In this document: piece by piece, positions 9,022 through 17,727 of the stretch
How positions within the stretch are numbered: position 1 is the stretch's first letter
How the letters are laid out: every line of letters begins with the position of its first letter
DNA from: a bacterium
Lineage (GTDB): Bacteria; Patescibacteriota; Patescibacteriia; Patescibacteriales; XYC2-FULL-47-12
Direction: 5' to 3'
DNA length: 34,026 nt
NCBI GenBank assembly: GCA_030698385.1
Contig: JAUYLZ010000021.1
Coordinates: 1 to 34,026, forward strand
The notes under the pieces: model-generated
Told to the model about the DNA's origin: nothing
Databases searched by the model: none
The model's input: the letters and a program-made list of their open reading frames with translations, nothing else
Position numbers and translations under genes: made by a program

Positions 9022-9984
9022 ATGGTCCAAGAAGAACTCTACCACAGGTTTGCAGACGCATTGAATGGGTCAAAAAAAATACTAATAACGTCGCACGAGA
9101 ATCCGGACGGAGACGCGCTTGGGTCAATGCTGGTGATGTATGATTATCTGGTTTCACTGGGCAAATCGTGCAAAATGTACGGCAACGGTTTTTTGCCGCC
9201 ACAATTCAGCTTTCTTTCTTTTGTGGAAAAAATCAGCCAAGATCGCGATAGTTTGTTGATTGAGGAGTTTGATTTGATATTAATGCTTGATTGCGGCAGC
9301 GCGCGGCGAACACGGATTGATGATTTGATTTTTGGCTCAGACGCTGTCAAAATAAATATTGATCATCATGCCTCAAACGAAAATTTTGGCGACATTAATA
9401 TCGTTGATGAGCGCGCGGTGTCAACCACTGAGATTTTGTATAGTTTTTTTAAAACACAGCGCGTCACGCTGTCAAAAAGCATGGCTACGGCAATTCTGAC
9501 CGGCATTCTGACTGATTCGGGAAACTTCGCCTATGCCGCCACATCGCCGGATACTTTTAACATCGCCTCTGAAATGCTTGTTCACGGAGCGAATGTCCGC
9601 AACATTTTGGCCGCAACCGGCCGCAACAAAAATTTGCCGATTCTCCAAATTTGGGGGTTGGCGCTGAATCGCCTGCATTACAATAAAGAGTATGAAATAG
9701 CCTACACGGTTTTGACTCAGGCAGACATGAAGAGTTTTGGAGTCGATGCTTTTGAACTGGACGGTCTTTCCAGTTTTTTAAATACCATGAAAAATGCTAA
9801 AGTTGTAATGGTATTGTATGAACTCGCCGACGGACGCATCAAGGGAAGCTTGCGCACCAACCGCCATGACGTAGATGTCGCCAAGCTAGCGCAAGTTTAT
9901 GGCGGCGGCGGCCATCAAAAAGCGGCCGGCTTTGAAGTAACTGGAAAACTGGAAAAAGTTGGCGAACGCTGGAAAATTACCTAG
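9022..9984 (+). CDS. DHH/DHHA1 phosphoesterase (NrnA-like oligoribonuclease/pAp phosphatase)
   Basis: [37 protein letters not shown]; position after rbfA is common. Confidence 0.92.
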   Translation: MVQEELYHRFADALNGSKKILITSHENPDGDALGSMLVMYDYLVSLGKSCKMYGNGFLPPQFSFLSFVEKISQDRDSLLIEEFDLILMLDCGSARRTRIDDLIFGSDAVKINIDHHASNENFGDINIVDERAVSTTEILYSFFKTQRVTLSKSMATAILTGILTDSGNFAYAATSPDTFNIASEMLVHGANVRNILAATGRNKNLPILQIWGLALNRLHYNKEYEIAYTVLTQADMKSFGVDAFELDGLSSFLNTMKNAKVVMVLYELADGRIKGSLRTNRHDVDVAKLAQVYGGGGHQKAAGFEVTGKLEKVGERWKIT

Positions 9985-10010
9985 TTATCATTAAAATAAT
10001 AATAAAACAT

Positions 10011-10589
10011 ATGCCACTAATACCAACAGTCATTGAAAAATCACAGTTCGGCGAGCGCGCGTACGATATTTATTCGCGCCTGCTCAAGGACCGGATTATA
10101 TTTTTAGGCGAGCCGATTACCGATATTACCGCCAATATCATTATCGCCCAGTTTTTGTTTCTGGACGCTGAAGACAGCCATAAGGATATCAAATTTTACA
10201 TAAATTCACCGGGCGGGTCGGTAACTTCCGGCATGGCGATTTATGATACCATGCAGTATGTCAAAAGCGATGTCTCCACGATTTGCGTCGGCATGGCCGC
10301 CAGCATGGCCGCGACCTTGCTCGCCGCCGGCGCCAAAGGCAAACGTCTGGCTCTGCCGAATTCGGAGGTGATGATTCACCAGGTCATGGGCGGGGCGGAA
10401 GGACAAGCAACAGATATTAAGATCCGCGCTGAGCGCATTCTCAAGATGAAAGATAATTTGAACAAGATTTTGGCCAAGCATACCGGGCAGAAACTGGCGA
10501 CAATTGACAAAGATACAGACCGGGATTATTTCATGGACACTGAAGCGGCCAAGAAGTACGGCATTATTGATAAAATTATTACAAAATAA
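10011..10589 (+). CDS. clpP: ATP-dependent Clp protease proteolytic subunit
   Basis: [49 protein letters not shown]; catalytic S/H/D context intact. Confidence 0.97.
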   Translation: MPLIPTVIEKSQFGERAYDIYSRLLKDRIIFLGEPITDITANIIIAQFLFLDAEDSHKDIKFYINSPGGSVTSGMAIYDTMQYVKSDVSTICVGMAASMAATLLAAGAKGKRLALPNSEVMIHQVMGGAEGQATDIKIRAERILKMKDNLNKILAKHTGQKLATIDKDTDRDYFMDTEAAKKYGIIDKIITK

Positions 10590-10695
10590 AAATTTACAAT
10601 GATCAATTAATTTTTTATTTTTGTAATTTTCAATGGCAAATGTTTATAAATTGGAAATTGAATGAAAATTGATTATTGATAATTAATATATAAAC

Positions 10696-11505
10696 ATGAG
10701 CTTTCTCCACACCTTCACTCCCGACCCAATTCTATACTCGTACGGTTTTATCACCGTTCACTGGTACGGACTTTTTATGGCGTTGGCTTTATTAGCCGGA
10801 TTTTTGGTCAGTTTAAAAATCGCCCGGTGGCATGGTATCAAAAAAGAAATAATTCAGGATTTATTTTTGTATCTGGTTGTTGGCGGCTTTGTCGGCGCGC
10901 GCGTATTCTATATTCTCTACAACCCGTTTTATTTTTGGCAGTATCCGTTGAATATGTTTAAAATCTGGGAAGGCGGCATTGCTATTCACGGCGGCCTCTT
11001 GTTTGGTTTTTTGACGCTGATGTGGTTTACGCGTCTGCGGAGCGTGAATTTTTGGCAGCTCACCAGCATCATTGTGCCGGGCCTGGCGCTGGGACAGGCT
11101 GTGGGCCGCTGGGGCAATTATTTTAACCAAGAACTTTTTGGCAGACCAACTAGTTTACCATGGGGAATTCCGATTGAAGTCGCGCGCCGGCCGGCAGAAT
11201 TTGCGGCCGCGGAATTTTTTCAGCCGACATTTCTGTACGAGAGCTTAGGCAATCTAATAATATTTATTACATTAATTCTTGCTCATCTTTATATTTTAAA
11301 AATCAGCAAAGGTTTGAACGCCAAAAACGCTATGGCCATAACGCTAGGCTATCTTGCGATGTATTCAATGTTGCGTTTTGTAATGGAGTTCATGCGCACG
11401 GATTCAATGCTTAATGTTTTTAACATCAGGGTTACTCAGCTGATCAGCGGGGTTTTGATTTTACTGTCAGTTTTTGTATATCTTTATTTTTTTAAAAAAA
11501 AGTAA
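10696..11505 (+). CDS. lgt: Prolipoprotein diacylglyceryl transferase
   Basis: VHWYGLFMALALLAGF, GGIAIHGGLLFG, GQAVGRWGNYFNQELFGRPT. Confidence 0.95.
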   Translation: MSFLHTFTPDPILYSYGFITVHWYGLFMALALLAGFLVSLKIARWHGIKKEIIQDLFLYLVVGGFVGARVFYILYNPFYFWQYPLNMFKIWEGGIAIHGGLLFGFLTLMWFTRLRSVNFWQLTSIIVPGLALGQAVGRWGNYFNQELFGRPTSLPWGIPIEVARRPAEFAAAEFFQPTFLYESLGNLIIFITLILAHLYILKISKGLNAKNAMAITLGYLAMYSMLRFVMEFMRTDSMLNVFNIRVTQLISGVLILLSVFVYLYFFKKK

Positions 11506-11676
11506 CAGTCCTCAGAAAGAAGTTTTTATTGATGAAAATAAAGATTAAAAAAATACCGTAATTATGAATACTTGATTTTTTTTTCCGTTTATGATAAATT
11601 AAGAGAAATTAATGCGTCGGAGCATTATTTATAAATTTAAAGATATCTGCGGCAACAATGGCGCAGCATTCCCAGT

Positions 11677-11715
11677 CGGATTGCCGCGTCCCGATAAATT
11701 GGAGCTTGCAATGAC
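11677..11715. repeat. Dispersed intergenic repeat, degenerate copy 2 (rpsT leader)
   Basis: CGGATTGCCGCGTCCCGATAAATTGGAGCTTGCAATGACA; shares GGATTGCC-CGTC...GCAATGACA with copy 1. Confidence 0.5.
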
Positions 11716-11724
11716 AATACTAGT

Positions 11725-12006
11725 ATGGCAAATAAAAAAGCAGCAATAAAAGATTTGCGTCAGAGTAAAAAAAAGCAGCTGATAAACAAAGCTGTCAAGG
11801 ATAATATCAAAAAATTAATCAAAGATTCGCGCAAAGAGGTTGAAGTAAAATCAGCTAAAGCTCAGGAGTTGGTTAAAAGCTCAATTAAAGCTATTGATAA
11901 AGCGGTCAAAAAAGGTGTTCTCAAAAAAAACGCCGGCAATCGCAAGAAATCAAGACTGATGAAGAGATTAAATGCGAAATTTGAGATAGGGAAAAATAAA
12001 TTATAA
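11725..12006 (+). CDS. rpsT: 30S ribosomal protein S20
   Basis: MANKKAAIKDLRQSKKKQLINK...IDKAVKKGVLKKNAGNRKKSRLMKRLN. Confidence 0.93.
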   Translation: MANKKAAIKDLRQSKKKQLINKAVKDNIKKLIKDSRKEVEVKSAKAQELVKSSIKAIDKAVKKGVLKKNAGNRKKSRLMKRLNAKFEIGKNKL

Positions 12007-12027
12007 TCCTAATGAATCCTAATTAAT

Positions 12028-12087
12028 ATCCGAATGCTCCGAATGCCTTCGGAGTAATTTCTTCAAAATCATTCGGAGTATTCGGAT
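12028..12087. repeat. 18-bp inverted repeat (ATCCGAATGCTCCGAATG / CATTCGGAGTATTCGGAT), intergenic
   Basis: Arms at 12028-12045 and 12070-12087 are complementary at 17/18 positions (the other is G.U). Confidence 0.8.
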
Positions 12088-12169
12088 TATTCCGAGCCAG
12101 TGTAAATCCAAAAGAGGTATTAGGATTATGGGTTTGATGTCAGCGTAATTCCGTACAACGTAACTTGAA

Positions 12170-13162
12170 CTATCTTACAAATAACAAATTTAAACTGGTC
12201 AGGCCGCTTGGCGTCTGGCCGGTTTTTATTTGGCAGTCAATTTCGATTAATTGACGCAGAGCATTTTTTAAATAGCTTAAATTAAAATTGTGTGTCTGCG
12301 CGCTGGTTTTTTTTACCACAAAAGGATGAAGCCCGAGGTCTTTGGCAATCGTGGCAGCGGTTTTGTTCTGTAAAAGCTGGTCTTTGATCATTAGCATGTT
12401 TTTGAAATGCCGGATAATGCTTGGCAGAATTTGCTGGATAGCGATGCCGTTTTCAATTTGCCCCTCCAACAGGCTAAAAAAGAAAGCCTTGTTGTTATTG
12501 CCCAGCGCGTCAGTGAGGGCAAAAATGCTGTCATCAAAACCGCCGCGGGTTAGCAGTAAAACGTCATTCAAAGTAATGTTGCTGTATTTTTGCGCCGGCA
12601 AGTAATTGACTAGTTTGTGAAGATCATTTTTTAGTTGCCAGAGATTTCCTTCAGTTCGGATGATCAACTGTTGCAGGGCTTGCGGTTCTATCGTTAGGTT
12701 TTTTTCCTTAAGTCTTGTCTTCACCCAGACGCCGAGTTGCAGATTATTTAGATTAACGTACTTTTCACTGTAAGGCTGCTTACTGAGGTGGTCAAAGAGT
12801 TTTTTGCGCGCGACGGTTAGTTTTTTCGCGCCATATTGCTTGCTGTCGAGTTCGCGGCCTTCAAAAAATATCAGGACATTTTCATTGCCTTTTTGTTCAA
12901 TGTCTGCTAAGTATTGCGTTAGTTGTTTAAAAATCGTTTCTTCTTTCTGCGCAAAAATATTTTCAATAATGATCATTCTTTTTTCCGCCAAAAGCGACTG
13001 CGCCGCGATTTTGCTGTTTATGTCATCAAGCGTTATTTTTTCACCTTCCAGAAAAATAACATTATCACCCCGCTGGTCGCGTTGCTCTTTAAACTTTTCT
13101 ACAATTGCTTTTAGTTTGGCGCGGCCGCGGAATGAATCCGGACCGTGGAGAAATATTATCAT
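12170..13162 (-). CDS. holA: DNA polymerase III subunit delta
   Basis: MIIFLHGPDSFRGRAKLKAIVEKF; clamp-loader delta architecture; TEGNLWQLKNDLHKL. Confidence 0.88.
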   Translation of the reverse strand: MIIFLHGPDSFRGRAKLKAIVEKFKEQRDQRGDNVIFLEGEKITLDDINSKIAAQSLLAEKRMIIIENIFAQKEETIFKQLTQYLADIEQKGNENVLIFFEGRELDSKQYGAKKLTVARKKLFDHLSKQPYSEKYVNLNNLQLGVWVKTRLKEKNLTIEPQALQQLIIRTEGNLWQLKNDLHKLVNYLPAQKYSNITLNDVLLLTRGGFDDSIFALTDALGNNNKAFFFSLLEGQIENGIAIQQILPSIIRHFKNMLMIKDQLLQNKTAATIAKDLGLHPFVVKKTSAQTHNFNLSYLKNALRQLIEIDCQIKTGQTPSGLTSLNLLFVR

Positions 13163-13221
13163 AAAGTGTTAAGGTTTGATATTATCAGTGTAGATTAAAT
13201 ATAAATTGAGTCAAGTTGAAC

Positions 13222-13250
13222 AAAAAAACGGCCGCAAAGGGGTTGCGGCC
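13222..13250 (-). terminator. Rho-independent terminator
   Basis: Minus strand: GGCCGCAA CCCCT TTGCGGCC G TTTTTTT. Confidence 0.88.
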
Positions 13251-13293
13251 AAAGTGGACTGGTTATTGAGGGCGTAAGAAATTAAAAAATAAG

Positions 13294-13407
13294 TTAATCT
13301 CCAAAACCTTCAAAAAAGTCATCGTTTACATTAGAAAGATCAATGGCGCTTGTTTCGGTTTGAGTTTCAATGGTGTCTTCGCTAGGTGTAGTTTGCGTAT
13401 TTTCCAT
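13294..13407 (-). CDS. Small 37-aa acidic protein (MENTQTTPSEDTIETQTETSAIDLSNVNDDFFEGFGD)
   Basis: Own GGAGG SD 8 nt before the ATG and own strong terminator downstream; below the ORF-track size cutoff. Confidence 0.7.
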   Translation of the reverse strand: MENTQTTPSEDTIETQTETSAIDLSNVNDDFFEGFGD

Positions 13408-13491
13408 AGTCTCATCCTCCAAAGGTTTTTTATTACGTAGAATTAATCATAGCTTATGAGTTAAAATTGTCAAATCAGCTAATAGTTTAAC

Positions 13492-14412
13492 TTATGATAA
13501 TGAAACTTTGGCAATATTATTAATTGGCTGGCTAAGGAATTTTTCACCCAAAGATTTAAACTTGGTGATACTATCAGTTGTGTAAAATTCACGAATTGGT
13601 TTTTCCGATGGCTTGATGCCGAGTTCCGGGTGACGGCGTAAGTAGGATGCCAGACTCTCGGCAACGATTGCGCCCGGATTGAGCACGGCGCAGCGCCGGG
13701 TCATAACGCGCTGAATTTCATTGAGCAAAAAGGGGTAGTGCGTGCAGGCGGGAATTAAAACATCAACCTGCTTGGTCTTGAGCGGGCGCAGATATTTTTT
13801 TAAAATCATTTTGGTTTCCGGTTTGTTCAGCCAGCCCTCCTCAATTAACGGCACGAGCAGAGGTGCGGCTTGCTGGATTATCTCTATGTCCGGGGCGGCG
13901 GACACACGTTGGTCCGCCTGCTCTATGTCGGGGGAGGCGGACAAACGTTTGTCCGCCCGCTTTTTTACCAAGTTCATGATTTCAATTTCATAGACATTTG
14001 ATTCAATGGTGGCGCGCGTGCCAATGACACCGACTTTTTTGAAATTGTCATGTACTACTTTTTCAACCAGTGGTCTGATGACGCCAAGCACCCGTCTCAC
14101 CGGGGGCTCTCCGAAACGGGCGGGCAAGTATTCTTGTTGAATTTTTCGCAGGGCTTTTGAAGAAGCGGTATTACAGGCAAGAATGATTAGTTTGCATTTT
14201 TTGGCAAATAAAAAATCTATTGCCTCGCAGGTGTAGGCATAGATGACCTCTTGCGATTTACCGCCGTAAGGAGCACGAGCGTTGTCGCCGAGATAGAGGT
14301 AATTATAATCACGCAGGCGAGGTGACGCTGTCCCGCTTTCATAATTTAAAATTGATTTTAAAATAGTCAGGCCGCCAAGGCCGGAGTCAAATATTCCTAT
14401 CATAATGTTCAA
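13492..14412 (-). CDS. murI: Glutamate racemase (with internal palindromic/tandem insertion)
   Basis: IGIFDSGLGGLTILKSI, ACNTASSKAL, PACTHYPFLLNEI. In-frame start also possible at internal MIGIFDSG. Confidence 0.95.
   Translation of the reverse strand: MNIMIGIFDSGLGGLTILKSILNYESGTASPRLRDYNYLYLGDNARAPYGGKSQEVIYAYTCEAIDFLFAKKCKLIILACNTASSKALRKIQQEYLPARFGEPPVRRVLGVIRPLVEKVVHDNFKKVGVIGTRATIESNVYEIEIMNLVKKRADKRLSASPDIEQADQRVSAAPDIEIIQQAAPLLVPLIEEGWLNKPETKMILKKYLRPLKTKQVDVLIPACTHYPFLLNEIQRVMTRRCAVLNPGAIVAESLASYLRRHPELGIKPSEKPIREFYTTDSITKFKSLGEKFLSQPINNIAKVSLS
13882..13959. repeat. Two tandem 39-bp units with palindromic core, inside murI
   Basis: CTCTATGTCCGGGGCGGCGGACACACGTTGGTCCGCCTG / CTCTATGTCGGGGGAGGCGGACAAACGTTTGTCCGCCCG, 34/39 identical; second has a perfect 22-nt palindrome at 13936-13957. 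Confidence 0.92.
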
Positions 14413-14559
14413 ATTATGTTTACGGATTTAAACCAACATCAAACAATTAATCCGAATGCTCTGCCCGTATCTAAATTTATTTGCAACTATCCGAATGATC
14501 CGAATGTTTAATATCATCTATTCACTAAGAAGTGTAGCTTACTGATATATGAAGTCAAG

Positions 14560-14590
14560 CAAAAAAAGAAGGACTGTCCGGAGACAGTCC
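14560..14590 (-). terminator. Rho-independent terminator for the 14605-15288 gene
   Basis: Minus strand GGACTGTC TCCG GACAGTCC TTCTTTTTTT. Confidence 0.85.
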
Positions 14591-14604
14591 CATAAGATTT
14601 AGAA

Positions 14605-15288
14605 TTATTTTTTGCTAAAGATGTATTCTTGAGCAAATTTTTTTAGACATTCTGAAAATGCGCGATCATTTATCTGAACTCCTACAATGAAAGAGCTGAT
14701 CACAGCCGCATCAACGGCCTTATTTTCAGCGAATAAGGATAGTCCGTTACAGCCAATACGATAGGGGGTATCACCAAACAATTTTTTTGGAATGCAGGCA
14801 AGTAAACGCGTGGTTAATTCGCCGGCCATATGGGGAAAGCGCACCTGGTTGAGCAGTTTTGGTATGTCTATGGCTTTGACGGTTATTTTGTTTTCACCAT
14901 GGATGTAGTATTCTTGCGCCTGTAACCAGAGCTGTTCGTTTGATGTTTCATAAATCCAGTAATGAAATTTACTTTCATTTTTGACATAATCAAGATTTTT
15001 TTGAAGTTTTTTTAGTCTACTACTCTCCTTCAACTCTTCCTTTACTACAAATATTATGAGCACATAAATGGTGACCGCAATCACTAAATAAAAAAATTTA
15101 AAGAGCAAGTTATTTTCTTCATATAGGCTCAAGCCTAGGAAACAGAAGCCGACTGCATATGAAAATAATCCTATAAACCATAAAATATCCATACCATATT
15201 GGATAGTTTTAATCCTGTCTTGCAGAGACTCTTTAAAGTCTTGGTTGTAGTTGTGATTTTTCAAAGAACTTGAATTTGGATGCGTCAT
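14605..15288 (-). CDS. Hypothetical protein with two TM segments
   Basis: 227 aa; SD AGGAGGTG upstream; terminator downstream. Confidence 0.75.
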   Translation of the reverse strand: MTHPNSSSLKNHNYNQDFKESLQDRIKTIQYGMDILWFIGLFSYAVGFCFLGLSLYEENNLLFKFFYLVIAVTIYVLIIFVVKEELKESSRLKKLQKNLDYVKNESKFHYWIYETSNEQLWLQAQEYYIHGENKITVKAIDIPKLLNQVRFPHMAGELTTRLLACIPKKLFGDTPYRIGCNGLSLFAENKAVDAAVISSFIVGVQINDRAFSECLKKFAQEYIFSKK

Positions 15289-15407
15289 GGCGCACCTCCT
15301 AATGTTTTGTTCTCTCGCCCGGGCAGGCGGAGTGGAATGTACGGCCGGTCAGCCGTTGAATACTCTAGTATGGTACAGAACGTTTACTTTGTTGTCAAGG
15401 GTTGTTT

Positions 15408-16739
15408 TTACTTACTTTTTACGGCCGCCTTAAACCGGTCTCCCCGTTCCTTGGCATTTTTAAACAGGCCAAAAGATTTGCAAGCCGGCGACAGCAAAAC
15501 GACATCGCCCGGCTTTGCGTTTTCGTCAGCCGAAGCTACCGCTTGCGTCATATTTTGCGCTTTACTCGCGTGATGATAATGAAGTTTTTTGAGAGCGGAC
15601 AGGATTTTTTTTGACCCCTCGCCGGGCAGTAAGATAACTTGTTTGGTTTGGCGGGTTATTTGTTGAGCCAGCGCGGAAAAATCGGCGTTAACCGAGGCGC
15701 CGCCGGCGATTAAAATCACCTGATTTTTGCCAAAAGCTTTCAAGGCGGTGATGCAGGCCTCGGGATTGGTGGAAAAACTATCGTTGTAGTAGCGGATGTT
15801 ATTTTTTACTCCCGCCAGTTCCAGGCGGTGTTCTAGCCCTTTGAATGTTTTGACGCTTTTAGCAATGTCAGATTGTTTAATGCCAATAAGCTTGGCGGCC
15901 ATTTCGGCGGCGGCGATATTTTTTTGATTGTGCTGGCCAATCAGCGGCGTTTCTAGATCAGAAGTTTTGAAGTAGTGAATTTTTCCCTTTGGATGGTAAG
16001 CTTCAATTTTTCTTCTCAAATTTTTATTGGCTATCAGCGTATCACCCTTTTTTTGATGGGTAAAAATATTGGTTTTGGCGTGCCAATACATATCCAGGTT
16101 TTTGTGAAAGTTCGGATTGAGCGGATCAGCCGCTGCCAAGTGTTCGGGAAAAAAGTTTGTCATCACCGCGATGCGGGGCGAGATATTCAGATCCTCGAGC
16201 TGGAAGCTGGAGAGTTCCAGAATCAGCCAGTCATTTGGTTGTATTTTTTCAAAAAAACTAAAAATCGGCACGCCGATATTGCCGCCGAAATGGACGCTTT
16301 TTCCGGCAGTTTTTAAAATATCATACAGCAAGCTCGCGGTTGTGCCTTTGCCCTTACTGCCGGTAACGCCGATGATGTTTTTGGTCGGCGCGAGTTCAAG
16401 GCATAGTTTTGTCGCGGAGGAAATAGTTACGCCTTTGACCATGGCCTTGATAATTTGCGGCGTAAAGAGCGGATAGCCGGCAATGCGAAAGATGATGTCA
16501 TATTCATCCAAGCCTTTATCATAATTTTTACCAAACTTCCAGACCAGTTTTATTTTTTTTTGCTCGCTGTTTTTTTTGATTGGATCACAGCGATCGCAGA
16601 GCTCTTGGTACTCGCGGCTGTCGCAGACGGTATAGTAGGCTTGGACATTTTTGCGCAACAAAAACTCAAGCATGGCTTGATTTTCAACTCCTAATCCCAA
16701 AATCGCAATTTTTTTGTTTCGCAGGTCTTTTAATGTCAT
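15408..16739 (-). CDS. murD: UDP-N-acetylmuramoyl-L-alanine--D-glutamate ligase
   Basis: IIGVTGSKGKGTTASLLYDIL, LELSSFQLEDL, NDSFSTNPEACITALKAF, LLSPACKSFGLFKNAKERGDRF. Confidence 0.96.
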   Translation of the reverse strand: MTLKDLRNKKIAILGLGVENQAMLEFLLRKNVQAYYTVCDSREYQELCDRCDPIKKNSEQKKIKLVWKFGKNYDKGLDEYDIIFRIAGYPLFTPQIIKAMVKGVTISSATKLCLELAPTKNIIGVTGSKGKGTTASLLYDILKTAGKSVHFGGNIGVPIFSFFEKIQPNDWLILELSSFQLEDLNISPRIAVMTNFFPEHLAAADPLNPNFHKNLDMYWHAKTNIFTHQKKGDTLIANKNLRRKIEAYHPKGKIHYFKTSDLETPLIGQHNQKNIAAAEMAAKLIGIKQSDIAKSVKTFKGLEHRLELAGVKNNIRYYNDSFSTNPEACITALKAFGKNQVILIAGGASVNADFSALAQQITRQTKQVILLPGEGSKKILSALKKLHYHHASKAQNMTQAVASADENAKPGDVVLLSPACKSFGLFKNAKERGDRFKAAVKSK

Positions 16740-16973
16740 GCGGTATTTAGTATTTTGACAATTTTATATTACCATTATTCGGGGAATTTACAAATTATTT
16801 TTTTGATATATACTGAGTTGAGATTTTTCAAAAAAGAAGTATTAATCAGCTTTTATAAGTAAAAATTAGTTTAATATTAGTAAAAGTTTATGAAGCTATT
16901 GACAAATTTAAGTTTATGTTATAGGGTATGAATACTTAAATAAATTATTTTTTATCCAAAAAGGAGTATAATC

Positions 16974-17360
16974 ATGAAGAAAGCATTATCTTTTTTCGCA
17001 AATTTATTTTGTTCTTTAAATTTAAAAAAAGCAAATGTAGAGGCTAGTTGGAAAGTTGAAAATCTTGACACTAGCGAATTTGAAAAAATTAATTACAAAA
17101 GAGATGAATATAGTGGGCACTTCAAGTTTCATGAGTCAACAGTCATTGCTTATGATACAGATGGGAAGTGTTGCTTCGCGCCATTAAAGTTTTTACCTAT
17201 ATCAAGTTTGTGGGCGGCAAATTTTAAGTATGATGAAAATACTCCTTTGCCGCCAGGAAAAGTAAAAAAATTTCACGATCCTTATATATGGACATTTCAA
17301 CGAGCGTACGATTTTATTCAGATTCAAAATATGAAGCTTAATTGTTTTTCGTTTTTATAA
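16974..17360 (+). CDS. Hypothetical protein
   Basis: 128 aa; SD AAAAGGAG upstream of ATG. Confidence 0.65.
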   Translation: MKKALSFFANLFCSLNLKKANVEASWKVENLDTSEFEKINYKRDEYSGHFKFHESTVIAYDTDGKCCFAPLKFLPISSLWAANFKYDENTPLPPGKVKKFHDPYIWTFQRAYDFIQIQNMKLNCFSFL

Positions 17361-17375
17361 TTTTTGTTATTTAAC

Positions 17376-17399
17376 AGAGGTCGCCATCCGGTGACCTCT
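17376..17399 (+). other. Intercistronic RNA hairpin (no U-tract)
   Basis: AGAGGTCGCC ATCC GGTGACCTCT, 10-bp stem with one G.U. Confidence 0.6.
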
Positions 17400-17429
17400 C
17401 TTACTATCTAGTTAAAAAGGAGTAAAAGC

Positions 17430-17672
17430 ATGGATGAAGAAAAATATCGAGTAGTTTTTCACAAAACATCCAGTGAATTTTTTTGTCACGAGATAACTTG
17501 GATAATCGTAGTTACCGCAGATGCCGTAGAATCTCCTGATAACAAATTAACTTTGTCTGAACCAATGACGAGGAGAGAGATAAAAGCGAAGTTTGTCGCT
17601 AGGACTCGGGGTAAAGAAGGCATCTGCGTTGTTAATCAAAATAATAAATTAATAAGGTATCCGCCGTATTAA
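17430..17672 (+). CDS. Hypothetical protein
   Basis: 80 aa; SD AAAAGGAG upstream; terminator downstream. Confidence 0.65.
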   Translation: MDEEKYRVVFHKTSSEFFCHEITWIIVVTADAVESPDNKLTLSEPMTRREIKAKFVARTRGKEGICVVNQNNKLIRYPPY

Positions 17673-17682
17673 TAATTACAAA

Positions 17683-17715
17683 AGGTTGTCACTGCTGACG
17701 GCCTTTATTTTTTTT
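17683..17715 (+). terminator. Rho-independent terminator
   Basis: AGGTTGTC ACTGCT GACGGCCT (two G.U) followed by TTATTTTTTTT. Confidence 0.7.
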
Positions 17716-17727
17716 ACTTCTTACTTC

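Noticed and set aside
17376-17399. Intercistronic hairpin as a terminator
   Set aside because: No U-tract follows the stem (CTTACTATCTAG), so reported only as an RNA hairpin.
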